The notes beneath the pieces were generated by a model. The model ran no database searches. It was not told the DNA's origin and saw only the letters and a program-made list of their open reading frames with translations. From a virus: 37,612 nucleotides of DNA. A program made the translations under genes and the position numbers. Positions within the stretch are counted from its first letter, which is position 1, and each line of letters begins with the position of its first letter. Below, one piece after another: positions 15,015 through 24,609 of the stretch. The DNA is taken from IMG/VR virus record IMGVR_UViG_3300020472_000076, positions 1 through 37,612 of that record; one strand, written 5' to 3'.

Positions 15015-16871
15015 TTAGTTTAGATACTCGTTGATCTTATCATTTATATCTGTAGTAATACCAAGATCTTTCTGCACTTGAGATGTAATTGGTGTTAATA
15101 TACCTTTTTTTCTTCTTAAATACTTAAATAAACCTAAAACGCTACTTAAGTCTTCTCTTATAGGTAAAAATTTTAAACTACCTTTAACGTTTTTAAATTC
15201 AAAAAATGGATATTTGTTGAATTTTTTCTTTTCGTTAACAAATTTATTTTGTGACATTGTTGACATGTAATCTGGATGAAGTCGTAATAATTCGTCAGGT
15301 GTTAACTTATCATACGTTTTTTTCACTGTAGGTTTGTTATCGTATGTAGGCCAGTTTTCATTCTCATCTATATAAGCTTTAGTATATACCTCTGGACTTA
15401 AATCAAGCGTGCTATTGTTATTCTCAACTGCTCTCACGTAAGTGTTGTAAGAATCCAGTTTTGTTACCACATTCTTACCAGTTTGCTCTTCTATAATTTG
15501 AGCTAAATTGCTTAAATTTTCTTGATGAGTAGGACTTATAGATATAACAGTACCATCAGTATTGTATTCTGATACTTTTGTCATTTCTAATGGATCTAAA
15601 ATACTATCATTTATTATGCCAACAGCTAAATTCCATATTCCATGATCTTTTGTTTCAGCACCAGAATAGTCGTAACCACCACTTGGAGTTGCCACTGGTA
15701 TAGATAATTGTTCGATAGCATTAACGTTGTTATTATACATAAAATCAACCACCTTATCTTTTTGAGCGTTAATGATCTTGTTTGCAAATGTTAAATCTTC
15801 TTGCGTGAAACCAGGTTTTTGATCAAAATCTAAATCTAAACCTGATAATTCCGTTAGCTGTTCTTGTGATATATCTGTTTTATCGGCAAATTGTATGACT
15901 TTTTGTATGTCTCCCCAGTCTAGTGAATTTAAAAAATCAAGATCTTTTTTAGTACCATTAAATCCAATTTCTTTAGCTTCCTCTACTGTAAATAAATTCT
16001 TGTCCCCCATTTTATTGTGCCATATTTTATTTAAAATAGAAACATCACCTTCCTTCATATCTTCATCAAACTCATCTTTCCAAAGCTCTTTATACCTATT
16101 TTTTAAAGCTTGATTTTTACCAGCAATTTCCGTTTTATTACCTAACGCCTCTTGACCTCGACTTCCTTTATCATATATTGCTTTGTAAGCCGCGTTAACA
16201 TTTTTTTCCATTCCTTCTATATCTTTATTTACTTTCCCCATTTGATTCATTGCAACGCCATTCTCATCTACCGCTTTGAAAGTCTGAATATGTCCATGCA
16301 CTTCTTTCCATGATAACTCAGTACCATCACTCAATGTCAAACCACCAGTTACACTTCGTGTTTCAGGATCAAATGCCAACCCTAAATCAAATTTACCATT
16401 TTTAACGTCGTTCAATATTTGTATAAACTCATCAGCTCCCTCGATGCTTCTATCAATATTATTAGTATTAATTTGCTCTCCCCCGGTACCAAACACAACT
16501 TCAGACAAGTTATTATATGCTGTTGCCCTATTTTGCCATGACATAGTTATATCATCTAACTCTCTTTGTGATAGATTATTTGCTCTAGCATACTCTCCTA
16601 CTTCCCTAGCAAATTCTCTAGTTCTACCAGTTATTTGATCATCATAATATGCGTGAACTCCAAGTTTTTCTTTTATACCACGCTCCCAAGTACCATACAT
16701 TTGTTCTCTTTCGTCTTTTTGTTTCTGTAGTTCCTTATCTTTAACGCTTTTATCTATATTTTTCTGTCGTACTATCTGTGAAAACATAGCAAAACTTTGA
16801 TTAAACGAATTCATAAATGCGTTTGGATCTACTATACCTGTATATCTTGGATTTTCATATGCTCCTGCCAT
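15015..16871 (-). CDS. Putative internal virion protein, 618 aa
   Basis: The protein starts MAGAYENPRYTGIVDPNAFM and continues with a charged helix (FAMFSQIVRQKNIDKSVKDK through ERGIKEKLG, about 27-72). The rest is acidic, mostly helical and without recognisable catalytic motifs, signal peptide or membrane spans. It lies between the 216-aa Ala/Gln-rich gene and the giant protein gene, the position of internal or cargo proteins in T7-like and crAss-like phages, which are ejected with the DNA. The assignment rests on position and on resemblance in style to uncharacterised proteins of marine phages. Confidence 0.6.
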   Translation of the reverse strand: MAGAYENPRYTGIVDPNAFMNSFNQSFAMFSQIVRQKNIDKSVKDKELQKQKDEREQMYGTWERGIKEKLGVHAYYDDQITGRTREFAREVGEYARANNLSQRELDDITMSWQNRATAYNNLSEVVFGTGGEQINTNNIDRSIEGADEFIQILNDVKNGKFDLGLAFDPETRSVTGGLTLSDGTELSWKEVHGHIQTFKAVDENGVAMNQMGKVNKDIEGMEKNVNAAYKAIYDKGSRGQEALGNKTEIAGKNQALKNRYKELWKDEFDEDMKEGDVSILNKIWHNKMGDKNLFTVEEAKEIGFNGTKKDLDFLNSLDWGDIQKVIQFADKTDISQEQLTELSGLDLDFDQKPGFTQEDLTFANKIINAQKDKVVDFMYNNNVNAIEQLSIPVATPSGGYDYSGAETKDHGIWNLAVGIINDSILDPLEMTKVSEYNTDGTVISISPTHQENLSNLAQIIEEQTGKNVVTKLDSYNTYVRAVENNNSTLDLSPEVYTKAYIDENENWPTYDNKPTVKKTYDKLTPDELLRLHPDYMSTMSQNKFVNEKKKFNKYPFFEFKNVKGSLKFLPIREDLSSVLGLFKYLRRKKGILTPITSQVQKDLGITTDINDKINEYLN

Positions 16872-16899
16872 ATCTTTATTGTTTTATTTTTATTTTTTT

Positions 16900-17550
16900 T
16901 TACTCCCAACCTTGCGCTAATGCACCTGCTGCTGCACCTGTCGCACTACCAATCGCGGCGATACCAGCTGTTCCATAAGCGTTTGCTGCTTGTTGTTCAT
17001 TACTCATTAATGCTTGTAATCTATTTAACTCAGCTACATCCCTTGTTTCTCTTTGTTGGAACATCCATTGACTACCAGCAACATCTGCTTGTTGCATTCT
17101 TTGTCCCTCAGCCATTAACTGTTGATTCATTTGAGCTTGACCCTGCGCTCTCATTCTAGCGTTTTGAGCTTCCTGTTGTTCAATGTTAGCTGAAATACCT
17201 TGTTTACTCCTTAATGATGCTTGCGCTAAAGCAGTTGCACCACCAGCGGAACCCCCTGTAGCTCTCAAAGCATCTAGAGATGATGATAAAGCTATATCTG
17301 CTTCTTCACCTTGCATTTCAGCAGCTTTTGTTGCTACTTGAAGATTAGCGTATGGGTTATTTATCATACTAGAAAGATCTTTAACACCCTCATACGGGTT
17401 TGTTATTTCCTGTCTTTTAATACCTTTCATTCTTCTTTCTAAATTAGCAGCCTTACGCTCAGATGCTTCTTTAGCTCTCCTTGCTTTTGAACCACCAATA
17501 ATACCTCCTATTAACGCTACTGTTGCGCCTGCTGCTACTGCGAAACTCAT
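16900..17550 (-). CDS. Ala/Gln-rich putative internal virion protein, 216 aa
   Basis: A hydrophobic N-terminus (AVAAGATVALIGGIIGGS, 4-21) is followed by a basic segment, a long Ala/Gln/Met-rich helix region (about 80-190, for example ALAQASLRSKQG and QAQMNQQLMAEGQRMQQ), and a small-residue C-terminus (GTAGIAAIGSATGAAAGALA). This pattern, two Gly/Ala-rich ends flanking a long helix, is that of T7 gp14-like internal core proteins, which insert in the envelope during DNA ejection. The neighbours on both sides fit. No sequence-level family motif is claimed. Confidence 0.65.
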   Translation of the reverse strand: MSFAVAAGATVALIGGIIGGSKARRAKEASERKAANLERRMKGIKRQEITNPYEGVKDLSSMINNPYANLQVATKAAEMQGEEADIALSSSLDALRATGGSAGGATALAQASLRSKQGISANIEQQEAQNARMRAQGQAQMNQQLMAEGQRMQQADVAGSQWMFQQRETRDVAELNRLQALMSNEQQAANAYGTAGIAAIGSATGAAAGALAQGWE

Positions 17551-17556
17551 AATATG

Positions 17557-18012
17557 TTATTTTTTAAGTTGTTTAAATTTTTTATCATAATCTTTTTTAT
17601 TTATAGCGACTATTTCTTTTTCTAATTTCTTTATATCTCTTGTGTTAGAAGGGTTTTTGTGTACGTTAACAAAAATTGAATCTTCGTGTGCGTAAATTAC
17701 CCTATGTGCACCAGGTTCCGATATTGTATAACATGGTGCTAAATAATCAACGATTTTATCATTATCATTAATAGTAACATGCCCCGTCATTAAAAACCAA
17801 GCATGTAAGTGTTTATGGATAGCACCTATTACAACCTGTCCCTTTGTCATATTCATCTGCCGAATATATATTTGATCAGCAAACTTGTGTGTTATAGGTA
17901 GTTCTTTTATATCTAAAACATCTTTTCCATCACCATAAATGCCTTCTTTATCATTATTATCTATCATTAATTGTTGTAAATTATCGATAGATTTTGTTTT
18001 TTCTAAATTCAT
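17557..18012 (-). CDS. Cupin-like phage structural protein, 151 aa
   Basis: The core GQVVIGAIHKHLHAWFLMTG (58-77) followed by INDNDKIVDYLAPCY, SEPGAHRVIYAHED and FVNVHKN is a small cupin-type beta barrel with H66, H68, H70, H103, H109 and H118 as possible metal ligands. Similar proteins lie among the tail genes of many phages, where they are presumed virion components rather than enzymes. The N-terminal 40 residues are helical and the C-terminus is a lysine-rich helix. It lies six bases before the 216-aa gene in the reading direction. Confidence 0.7.
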   Translation of the reverse strand: MNLEKTKSIDNLQQLMIDNNDKEGIYGDGKDVLDIKELPITHKFADQIYIRQMNMTKGQVVIGAIHKHLHAWFLMTGHVTINDNDKIVDYLAPCYTISEPGAHRVIYAHEDSIFVNVHKNPSNTRDIKKLEKEIVAINKKDYDKKFKQLKK

Positions 18013-18024
18013 ATTTAATTTAAA

Positions 18025-19389
18025 TTATGACATCTGAGCTTCAACTGACACCGCAAACATCTCTCCTTTTTTAGCACCCTGATCTGGCGTATTATCACCA
18101 GGTTTCCAATATTCAACAGTAAGATCTAAATAATTACCTCTTAAACCGGTTGTTGTAAATTGAGTGTTGTCATTAAATTTATCATTATTTTTATTTTTAA
18201 TAAATGAAAAATACTTACCCTCTCTTCTTACAAAACCAACTGGAATTGGTGGGTATGTATTAGGTATAGTTACACCTTCTTCGGGAATTTTATATGCTTC
18301 TTCTGTAATAGCTGTATATGAGTCAGTTGCTGTACTATTGTTGTATGAGGCTGAAGATGGTGCCGCGGACCAACCTGTACCGCCTTCATAATTTATAGTT
18401 AAGAAATTTTTAACTATAGAAGGTTCGTCATTGATGATTAAGTTAACGTAAGCTGGGTCTGAAAATGATGATCCATAAAATTTACACCTACCAACATCTG
18501 ATTTATAATGCTGGTATAAATTTTGTTTATTAAACGTGTAAAATTGGTTTTCTAAACTAAACCCAAAACTCGGCTTATATGTATAAAAACTAACCCATCC
18601 TTTTGTTTTTTCATCAAAACCTAATGTTAAATAATCTGTTGTTGCTGATGTTTCAGTGTTACTAGTAGCTACCTTACCGCCGGAAATATTAGATCCTTGT
18701 AAAGAAATAACATATTTATCCTTTTGCTCGTCATACATGCCATATATACTTGTTGCGTTTGGTAAATTATCTCTGAAGAAATCTTTCATGCCATTCGCAG
18801 AAATTGGTGTTAAACCATCACGTGATAACCTCAATATAACACCCCTACTTTTATCAGAAAAATATTTTCTACCACCAAAAAACGCAAAACTTTCTGGATT
18901 TTGACTTATACCATATTTACCCAAATAAGGAACGATTTGTCCTATAACAACATTTGAGATTGCTTGCAGTGGTGTACCTTCAGCTGTGTATATTGCGTCT
19001 TTATCAATTAAAGCATTACTAACTTTGTTTTCTTGGAATATATTTAAGTTTGTATCTTCAGCATATAATTTTTGTATACTACCATTAGTAATATCAACAG
19101 CTTTTGTAATTTCTGCTCCAATAGGAAACTGATTAGTATTATTTACTTTAGTTTTTGCATTAAATATACCAGAGTATATCATTGCATTTTCCCTTGTTCT
19201 CATACTGTACTCATCATCTACAATATGCGCTTTAACGCCATAATCTGTTGATGTGTTGTTGTAACCACCTTTTACCCTTGATTCTTCCACGTGGTATTTT
19301 CCCCTATCAGTAACCATATCACTGCTACTAGTGCCACCACCTGCTAAAATAAACGTATTGTAATATTCTATTTCTATTGTTGCTCCCAT
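18025..19389 (-). CDS. Muzzle/stabilisation-like protein, C-terminal part, 454 aa
   Basis: The sequence holds stretches I associate with the distal half of phage tail stabilisation (muzzle-like) proteins: RENAMIYSGIFNAKTKVNNT, SIQKLYAEDTNLNIFQENKV, SNALIDKDAIYTAEGTPLQA, VIGQIVPYLGKYGISQNPES and LSRDGLTPISANGMKDFF. It begins one base after the stop of the 1332-aa gene (TAACATG), which carries the N-terminal motifs of the same kind of protein. The two may therefore be halves of one ancestral gene working as a complex at the tail tip. The very C-terminus forms a separate beta domain (LDLTVEYWKPG, FAVSVEAQMS). Confidence 0.7.
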   Translation of the reverse strand: MGATIEIEYYNTFILAGGGTSSSDMVTDRGKYHVEESRVKGGYNNTSTDYGVKAHIVDDEYSMRTRENAMIYSGIFNAKTKVNNTNQFPIGAEITKAVDITNGSIQKLYAEDTNLNIFQENKVSNALIDKDAIYTAEGTPLQAISNVVIGQIVPYLGKYGISQNPESFAFFGGRKYFSDKSRGVILRLSRDGLTPISANGMKDFFRDNLPNATSIYGMYDEQKDKYVISLQGSNISGGKVATSNTETSATTDYLTLGFDEKTKGWVSFYTYKPSFGFSLENQFYTFNKQNLYQHYKSDVGRCKFYGSSFSDPAYVNLIINDEPSIVKNFLTINYEGGTGWSAAPSSASYNNSTATDSYTAITEEAYKIPEEGVTIPNTYPPIPVGFVRREGKYFSFIKNKNNDKFNDNTQFTTTGLRGNYLDLTVEYWKPGDNTPDQGAKKGEMFAVSVEAQMS

Positions 19390-19390
19390 G

Positions 19391-22300
19391 TTAACATTGT
19401 GTTATTGATGATACATATCTTAATCCACCATTATATTGTTGTGTTCCCGTTGTTACTGTTGCGTAGTACGTATTCCCATCTAGATTTCTAGTAAATTTAT
19501 AATTACCAAGTCCTGCTCTTACGGATGTAAATTCGCCGATGAAAATAATATTACCCACAGATAATTCATTCGCAATCACACCGTTATCATCTAGTCCTTC
19601 CTCTACGTAATATGTCCCGTTTGAACAACTAGTACACACGTTACCATAAGAAGCCGCGTAACATAGCGTGCTTTGTGTTCTTGCTGCCACAACATCAATT
19701 CTTATGTCATGAGTTACAGTTAACCCTTCCGCGTCTACAGCTGTAACCGTGATAGTTCTATTAGAATTTGATAAAGCTTGAAATGCTGACCCGTCAAAAT
19801 TAACTGTAGTGAACACCTTCCATATTCCAGCTGATGGAGAAGATACGCTGAAATAATTATCATAATTTGTCCCTGGTAAATTTACAGTGTAAGACAAACC
19901 TGACGTATCTTCACTTGATAAACCTGCTCCATTAGCAGCTGTACCATCACAAATTTCAACATTTGCTCCAGCACCGATAGCAATAGTAGGTATATTACTA
20001 CTAGTATTGAAATTAGAAGCGATAGTTGGTGCGGAATTCAAAACTGTAATCGTAAGATTACCTGTCGCATTTCCGGCTCCAGCTTCATCGTATCTGACAT
20101 TTAGAGTATGTACGTCATTATTAGCATTGTTTTTTCTAGCAAAATCTGCTGCTGTTTCAACTAGTCCACTGCTAGATACAGAGAATTTTGATGTTGTATC
20201 TACACCTCCTTGCGATAGCGCTGATAATAACTGGTATGTAATAGTGTTAAAATCCCCAGCAGCTAAAGTACATACTAAATTTGTAGAACCACCTATAACA
20301 CTACTAGCTATAGTAATTGTTTCACCCGCTGCATATCCTGTTCCTGCTCCAGTTGCGGTAACTGTTGTGACAACACCACTACCATTTACAACAACTTGTA
20401 TTATAGCACCACTACCACTACTACTATTTGTTGTAAACCCTGATGACACGCCAACCGTTCCATTATAAGTGCCTGGCGTTGCACCAGATGAAATATTATT
20501 ACATGAACTAGTTAATTCACCTGATCCTGATTTTAATGCACCAGATGGCGTCGCTGTAAGCTGACCAATATCATCTCCGCTATTAGAATTTTCTGGAAAA
20601 TCTTCAGTGGCATCACCTGTACTTGTAAATTTTAAAGCAGAAGGTACACCTGTTACCTCCGCCATTTGTGCGTTTATATCTTTTATTAAACCACCTGTAG
20701 ATGTTTCGTAGAATATATCTAACCGTGACTCAAATGGTTCTGTTTCAAATACTGTTAAACCAGGTTTGTAATCTGAGAAAAATAATAAATCTGACTTTGC
20801 AAATGTTTGTGCTTCAGATAATGTTATTGTTACAGGATCCGAAGAACCTCCGTTTCCAGCTAATGTTACTGGTGTATTAGGACTTTGTGGCGCTACTGTT
20901 GGTCCAGTAACTTCCATGCCATTGAGTAAAGCACCAGATGTTCCGCCGTCAGCAAAAACGTTAGGCGTTGTATCAGTAGAAGCGGTGTGAACATAACCTT
21001 TTATTCCACCACTATTGCTTGTCCCAGCTATTATTTTTAAGTTAGGTATTTCTGCTACAATAGGATTTCTTTCAGCGCCATGTACGAATGGTAATATAGT
21101 AAATCCTGTTGTGCCTGATGTTTCTCCTTTATAATCATCGTTTGTTGCTTGTAGATATAGATTTTGATCTTTAGCATTACCAAGACTAATAACATCAATT
21201 AATTTAAAATTCCCATCTGTATTTCTTATAGAATAAGCATCATTGTCTGTTATAGAAATAACCTTTGGAAATAATCGTACTTCAGAACCTGATATACCTT
21301 CTCTTGATACATCTTCTTCTTTAATTGACCGTGGTATTTTATTAATGTTATCTCCATGTAGCGTCAACCAGCTTCTTCCACTTGACGTGTCATCGAATAC
21401 GTTATCTATATTATTCCAATTATCTGCTGGGTGTGGTGCATATACATTATAATATTCTTGCTCGTTTTGTTTAACTACTATTTTCCACGAATACCAACCG
21501 TGTGGATTTGTAGCGCTATATAGTTCAGAATCCGGTACCATTCTAGTATCTTTAAACTCTATATCTAAAGCTTTACCAATTGTTGCTTCTTGATCTGACC
21601 AACTGTATTCCTTAAAGCTTAATGTTACGCCTGTTAAAGAAGCGGTGTTAGACATTGTTAATGTTGTTCCATTTATATTAGCAACTGTTGTTCCCGCCGT
21701 TACCGTACCAGTTCCACCAGTGCCCGTGATAATTTGACCAATTTTTATAGCTGCGTTAGCTTGTGTTAGCGTAACAACAACATTGTTTGGAGCAACACTA
21801 CTACCAACCGCTGTGGTTGCTACATATTTTCCTGAATAATCTGCTGAGTCATTAGGTACTGTAAAAGTATCTGATTTACCATCATCATCCGTGTTAGAAG
21901 ATAAAATTACCGGTGACTGTCTCCCAAATCTATCAGATAAAACAATCCCAACTTGGTATGTTCTTCTTTGTTTTATAGAATGAAATTTATATCCCTTTTC
22001 AGAATGCTGTAATAGTCCATAGTTTTTATCCGTGCTACTATCTACTCTTTCATGAGCACCTTTTGTGTTGACATTAATTAAATAATTTATACCACTTCTA
22101 CTATCTTCATCTTTTGGTATGTTGTAGTTTTCGGTGAAATTACCATATACCACTCTATTACCCGTTACTTCTTGCGCTAATGCTCTTATTGGCACTTTAT
22201 CATATACCCTTGTTAACTGTTCTTCTGGTAATGTTTTATATGGTTTCTCTGATTTATATACATACTTAAACTGCTGCCTGTAGTATGTTGTTGCTTGATC

Positions 22301-23389
22301 AGATCTTGGTTTTATTGTATACTGTTCTATATTACCCGTAAAATCAGCACTTGTAGTTTTAATTACTGCTACAACTTTCATAGCTGGGCTATCTGCTTCT
22401 TTTACTAATATTTCTATGTCAGTTATTTTATAGTTGTTTGTATAGGTTGTGGATGGGCTATACGTACTTGTTTTGAACTCATCGAGATTTGGTAATGGAA
22501 TACGCAATTCAACTTTATTATACGCGTTTTCCATAATATCAACTGTCCCTTTTTTATATATATCCTCAGCGCTTATATCAACGTTTGGTTCTGCCGTACC
22601 ACTACTTCCAAACGAATTAGTTTGATCAGCATGTGGATAAATATTTCCATCATTCAATGGTTTGAATATGATTTGTGTAAATGGAGCAGTTATTGAATAC
22701 TCCCCGTCATCATATTTATATCTATAAGAAAACCTTACAAAATTTTCTTTTAAATATTCTGATTTAATATTAGTTATGTCCCTAGTTATTGTTGTTCCAT
22801 CGCCAGCACCACTTGTGTTAACTACAACTGGAGCGGCATAAGGTGATATTTTCGCAACACTAATTTTCTCCTCTGTATTATAATACGTTGCAGATGATTT
22901 AGCTGTTGTGATATTTATTTTTCGTGGTTGGTTGTAATTATCTGTCCAAAATAATAAATCTTCAATTAAATTAATACCTGTAATTAAATGTGATTTACTG
23001 AAATTTAAAAATTCCCCTGTAACTAAAGTATGTAATCCACCATCTGATTCTCTCATTATAATTTGACAAATAGATGTTCCTGCTGTAGTATCAGCCCTAG
23101 TCATATTTAGTATATTACTATCATCTCCTGTAAAATCAGTGATAAACCAAAACACTCTTTTATTTTTTATATCTGTAAAGTGTCCAATAACTTCTGTATT
23201 TGTATTTGCAGTTAACGTTGTGTGGGCTATTTTATTACCTCTTATATTTTCTAAAGCACCGACATCTGAATCCTCAGAGTCATTAATTAAAACGTTCTGT
23301 GCGTCGCGGTATTCACCTTTAGGTACAACCCTCTCATCGAGGTCTTTATTCATTTTACCCCCTACAAATAAGTTTTTTATTTCTGCCAT
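19391..23389 (-). CDS. Muzzle/stabilisation-like tail protein with cadherin-like insertions, 1332 aa
   Basis: The N-terminus is characteristic of tail stabilisation/muzzle proteins: FVGGKMNKDLDERVVPKGEY, then RDAQNV and SDVGALENIRGNK. Further conserved-looking blocks are FSYRYKYDDGEYSITAPFTQ, GIVLSDRFGRQSPVI, WYSWKIVVKQNEQEYYNVYA and VFETEPFESRLDIFYETSTG (about residue 880). Inserted beta modules lie at about 515-590 and 980-1045, followed by cadherin/Ig-like domains (about 1050-1250) and a small Cys-containing C-terminal domain. It would form the tail conduit or its tip, downstream of the ring proteins. In related marine phages I recall these blocks joined to those of the next gene in one ORF, so this one may be split. 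Confidence 0.78.
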   Translation of the reverse strand: MAEIKNLFVGGKMNKDLDERVVPKGEYRDAQNVLINDSEDSDVGALENIRGNKIAHTTLTANTNTEVIGHFTDIKNKRVFWFITDFTGDDSNILNMTRADTTAGTSICQIIMRESDGGLHTLVTGEFLNFSKSHLITGINLIEDLLFWTDNYNQPRKINITTAKSSATYYNTEEKISVAKISPYAAPVVVNTSGAGDGTTITRDITNIKSEYLKENFVRFSYRYKYDDGEYSITAPFTQIIFKPLNDGNIYPHADQTNSFGSSGTAEPNVDISAEDIYKKGTVDIMENAYNKVELRIPLPNLDEFKTSTYSPSTTYTNNYKITDIEILVKEADSPAMKVVAVIKTTSADFTGNIEQYTIKPRSDQATTYYRQQFKYVYKSEKPYKTLPEEQLTRVYDKVPIRALAQEVTGNRVVYGNFTENYNIPKDEDSRSGINYLINVNTKGAHERVDSSTDKNYGLLQHSEKGYKFHSIKQRRTYQVGIVLSDRFGRQSPVILSSNTDDDGKSDTFTVPNDSADYSGKYVATTAVGSSVAPNNVVVTLTQANAAIKIGQIITGTGGTGTVTAGTTVANINGTTLTMSNTASLTGVTLSFKEYSWSDQEATIGKALDIEFKDTRMVPDSELYSATNPHGWYSWKIVVKQNEQEYYNVYAPHPADNWNNIDNVFDDTSSGRSWLTLHGDNINKIPRSIKEEDVSREGISGSEVRLFPKVISITDNDAYSIRNTDGNFKLIDVISLGNAKDQNLYLQATNDDYKGETSGTTGFTILPFVHGAERNPIVAEIPNLKIIAGTSNSGGIKGYVHTASTDTTPNVFADGGTSGALLNGMEVTGPTVAPQSPNTPVTLAGNGGSSDPVTITLSEAQTFAKSDLLFFSDYKPGLTVFETEPFESRLDIFYETSTGGLIKDINAQMAEVTGVPSALKFTSTGDATEDFPENSNSGDDIGQLTATPSGALKSGSGELTSSCNNISSGATPGTYNGTVGVSSGFTTNSSSGSGAIIQVVVNGSGVVTTVTATGAGTGYAAGETITIASSVIGGSTNLVCTLAAGDFNTITYQLLSALSQGGVDTTSKFSVSSSGLVETAADFARKNNANNDVHTLNVRYDEAGAGNATGNLTITVLNSAPTIASNFNTSSNIPTIAIGAGANVEICDGTAANGAGLSSEDTSGLSYTVNLPGTNYDNYFSVSSPSAGIWKVFTTVNFDGSAFQALSNSNRTITVTAVDAEGLTVTHDIRIDVVAARTQSTLCYAASYGNVCTSCSNGTYYVEEGLDDNGVIANELSVGNIIFIGEFTSVRAGLGNYKFTRNLDGNTYYATVTTGTQQYNGGLRYVSSITQC

Positions 23390-23393
23390 TCAA

Positions 23394-24608
23394 TTATGAT
23401 TTAATATGCTTAGATTTACCTCTCATTATTTGAGCTATCTCCTCAGACTTTAAATTAGATAATCTTATTTTAGCGTTTCTCAAAGCAGCTCTACGATCTT
23501 TTCTATATCTATTAATGATATATTCCTGTACATTTACTTTTGTTGATAGTATACTAAACGCTACGTGTTTATACATTGCTTCTTCAGCAAATTTGTGTAC
23601 CTGCATTTCACCATCGGTTCCAACGCCGTCAGATATATATTTTATAATAATAGTTCTATCTTTTAAATCACTACTAAAATTAATCGTACCGTTAGCTTCA
23701 TCAATTATAAATACACCATTTGTTGTTGAAAATTCAGGATCCATCCCATATCTAGTTCCTTGGTTTAATATTCTATTTGTGTTGTATTCGCTATTATAAT
23801 AATATCCATCATCTACAGCTATATTTAAATTTGTTATCGTGCTATCTTTAAAATTTTTATCCTGTATTGATGTTCCAGTAAGCGTTTCTCCATCGCTATT
23901 AAATAAGTAGTCGAAATTAGCGTCTTGCAATATAGATTCAGATGGCTTTGATGAATATCTAGCAGGTAAAACTAAATGCTCTACACCAGCGCTATCAATC
24001 CATGCAATTTTTACATAATTTACATAATCTTGTGGCATAGGAACACGTAAACTACCACTAACATCAACCTCTTGTATCTTCTCAACTCTAGAGACATCAT
24101 ATGCAAATTCTTGTATACCACGTCTTGCGTGAAATAACACGTCAGATCTTTGAACATTCTTTAATAACTTATCACTTCCTACGTAACCCATTATAAAATT
24201 GTTTACAATATCATTTAGTGATATATATCTATAATTACCAAATTTTTCTGTATTAGCAGTTTCTTTAAATAGTAACGTTTTACCAGCTAAAGGAGCTCCG
24301 TTTGTTGCTTGTACATTAGCATTAACACCATTACTATTGTGAAAAACAATATTATAACTACCGTCAGCAGACGTATCGCCTGGTGAAGTGTGATTGTAAG
24401 AGTAAGTATTTTTGTTTATCTCGATGCCTTCAATAAAAACGGCAATATTAGCTTGTTGTGTTGGCCTTGTGGGAAAATAAACAGTTGTAACACTAAATGT
24501 TAGAGTTCCACCGCTACCAGCACCATCTGGCATTGTACTCCAAGTCGTCTGTTGTTGACTGTAATATGATTGCTTTGATGTTGTTCCTAATAATCCTTTG
24601 TTTGCCAT
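23394..24608 (-). CDS. Ring/head-tail adaptor-like protein, 404 aa
   Basis: The central block SLNDIVNNFIMGYVGSDKLL, RRGIQEFAYDVSRV, VPMPQDYVNYVKIAWID and LPAR, and the C-terminal helical block FAEEAMYKHVAFSILSTKVN with YRKDRRAALRNAKIRLSNLK, are of the type found in head-to-tail ring proteins of crAss-like and marine podoviruses. The N-terminal ~120 residues form a beta-rich domain (FIEGIEINKNTYSYN). It lies between the other ring-like gene (stop TAA, one base, ATG) and the muzzle-like gene, which fits a tail-adaptor position. The match is by eye. Confidence 0.65.
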   Translation of the reverse strand: MANKGLLGTTSKQSYYSQQQTTWSTMPDGAGSGGTLTFSVTTVYFPTRPTQQANIAVFIEGIEINKNTYSYNHTSPGDTSADGSYNIVFHNSNGVNANVQATNGAPLAGKTLLFKETANTEKFGNYRYISLNDIVNNFIMGYVGSDKLLKNVQRSDVLFHARRGIQEFAYDVSRVEKIQEVDVSGSLRVPMPQDYVNYVKIAWIDSAGVEHLVLPARYSSKPSESILQDANFDYLFNSDGETLTGTSIQDKNFKDSTITNLNIAVDDGYYYNSEYNTNRILNQGTRYGMDPEFSTTNGVFIIDEANGTINFSSDLKDRTIIIKYISDGVGTDGEMQVHKFAEEAMYKHVAFSILSTKVNVQEYIINRYRKDRRAALRNAKIRLSNLKSEEIAQIMRGKSKHIKS

Positions 24609-24609
24609 G

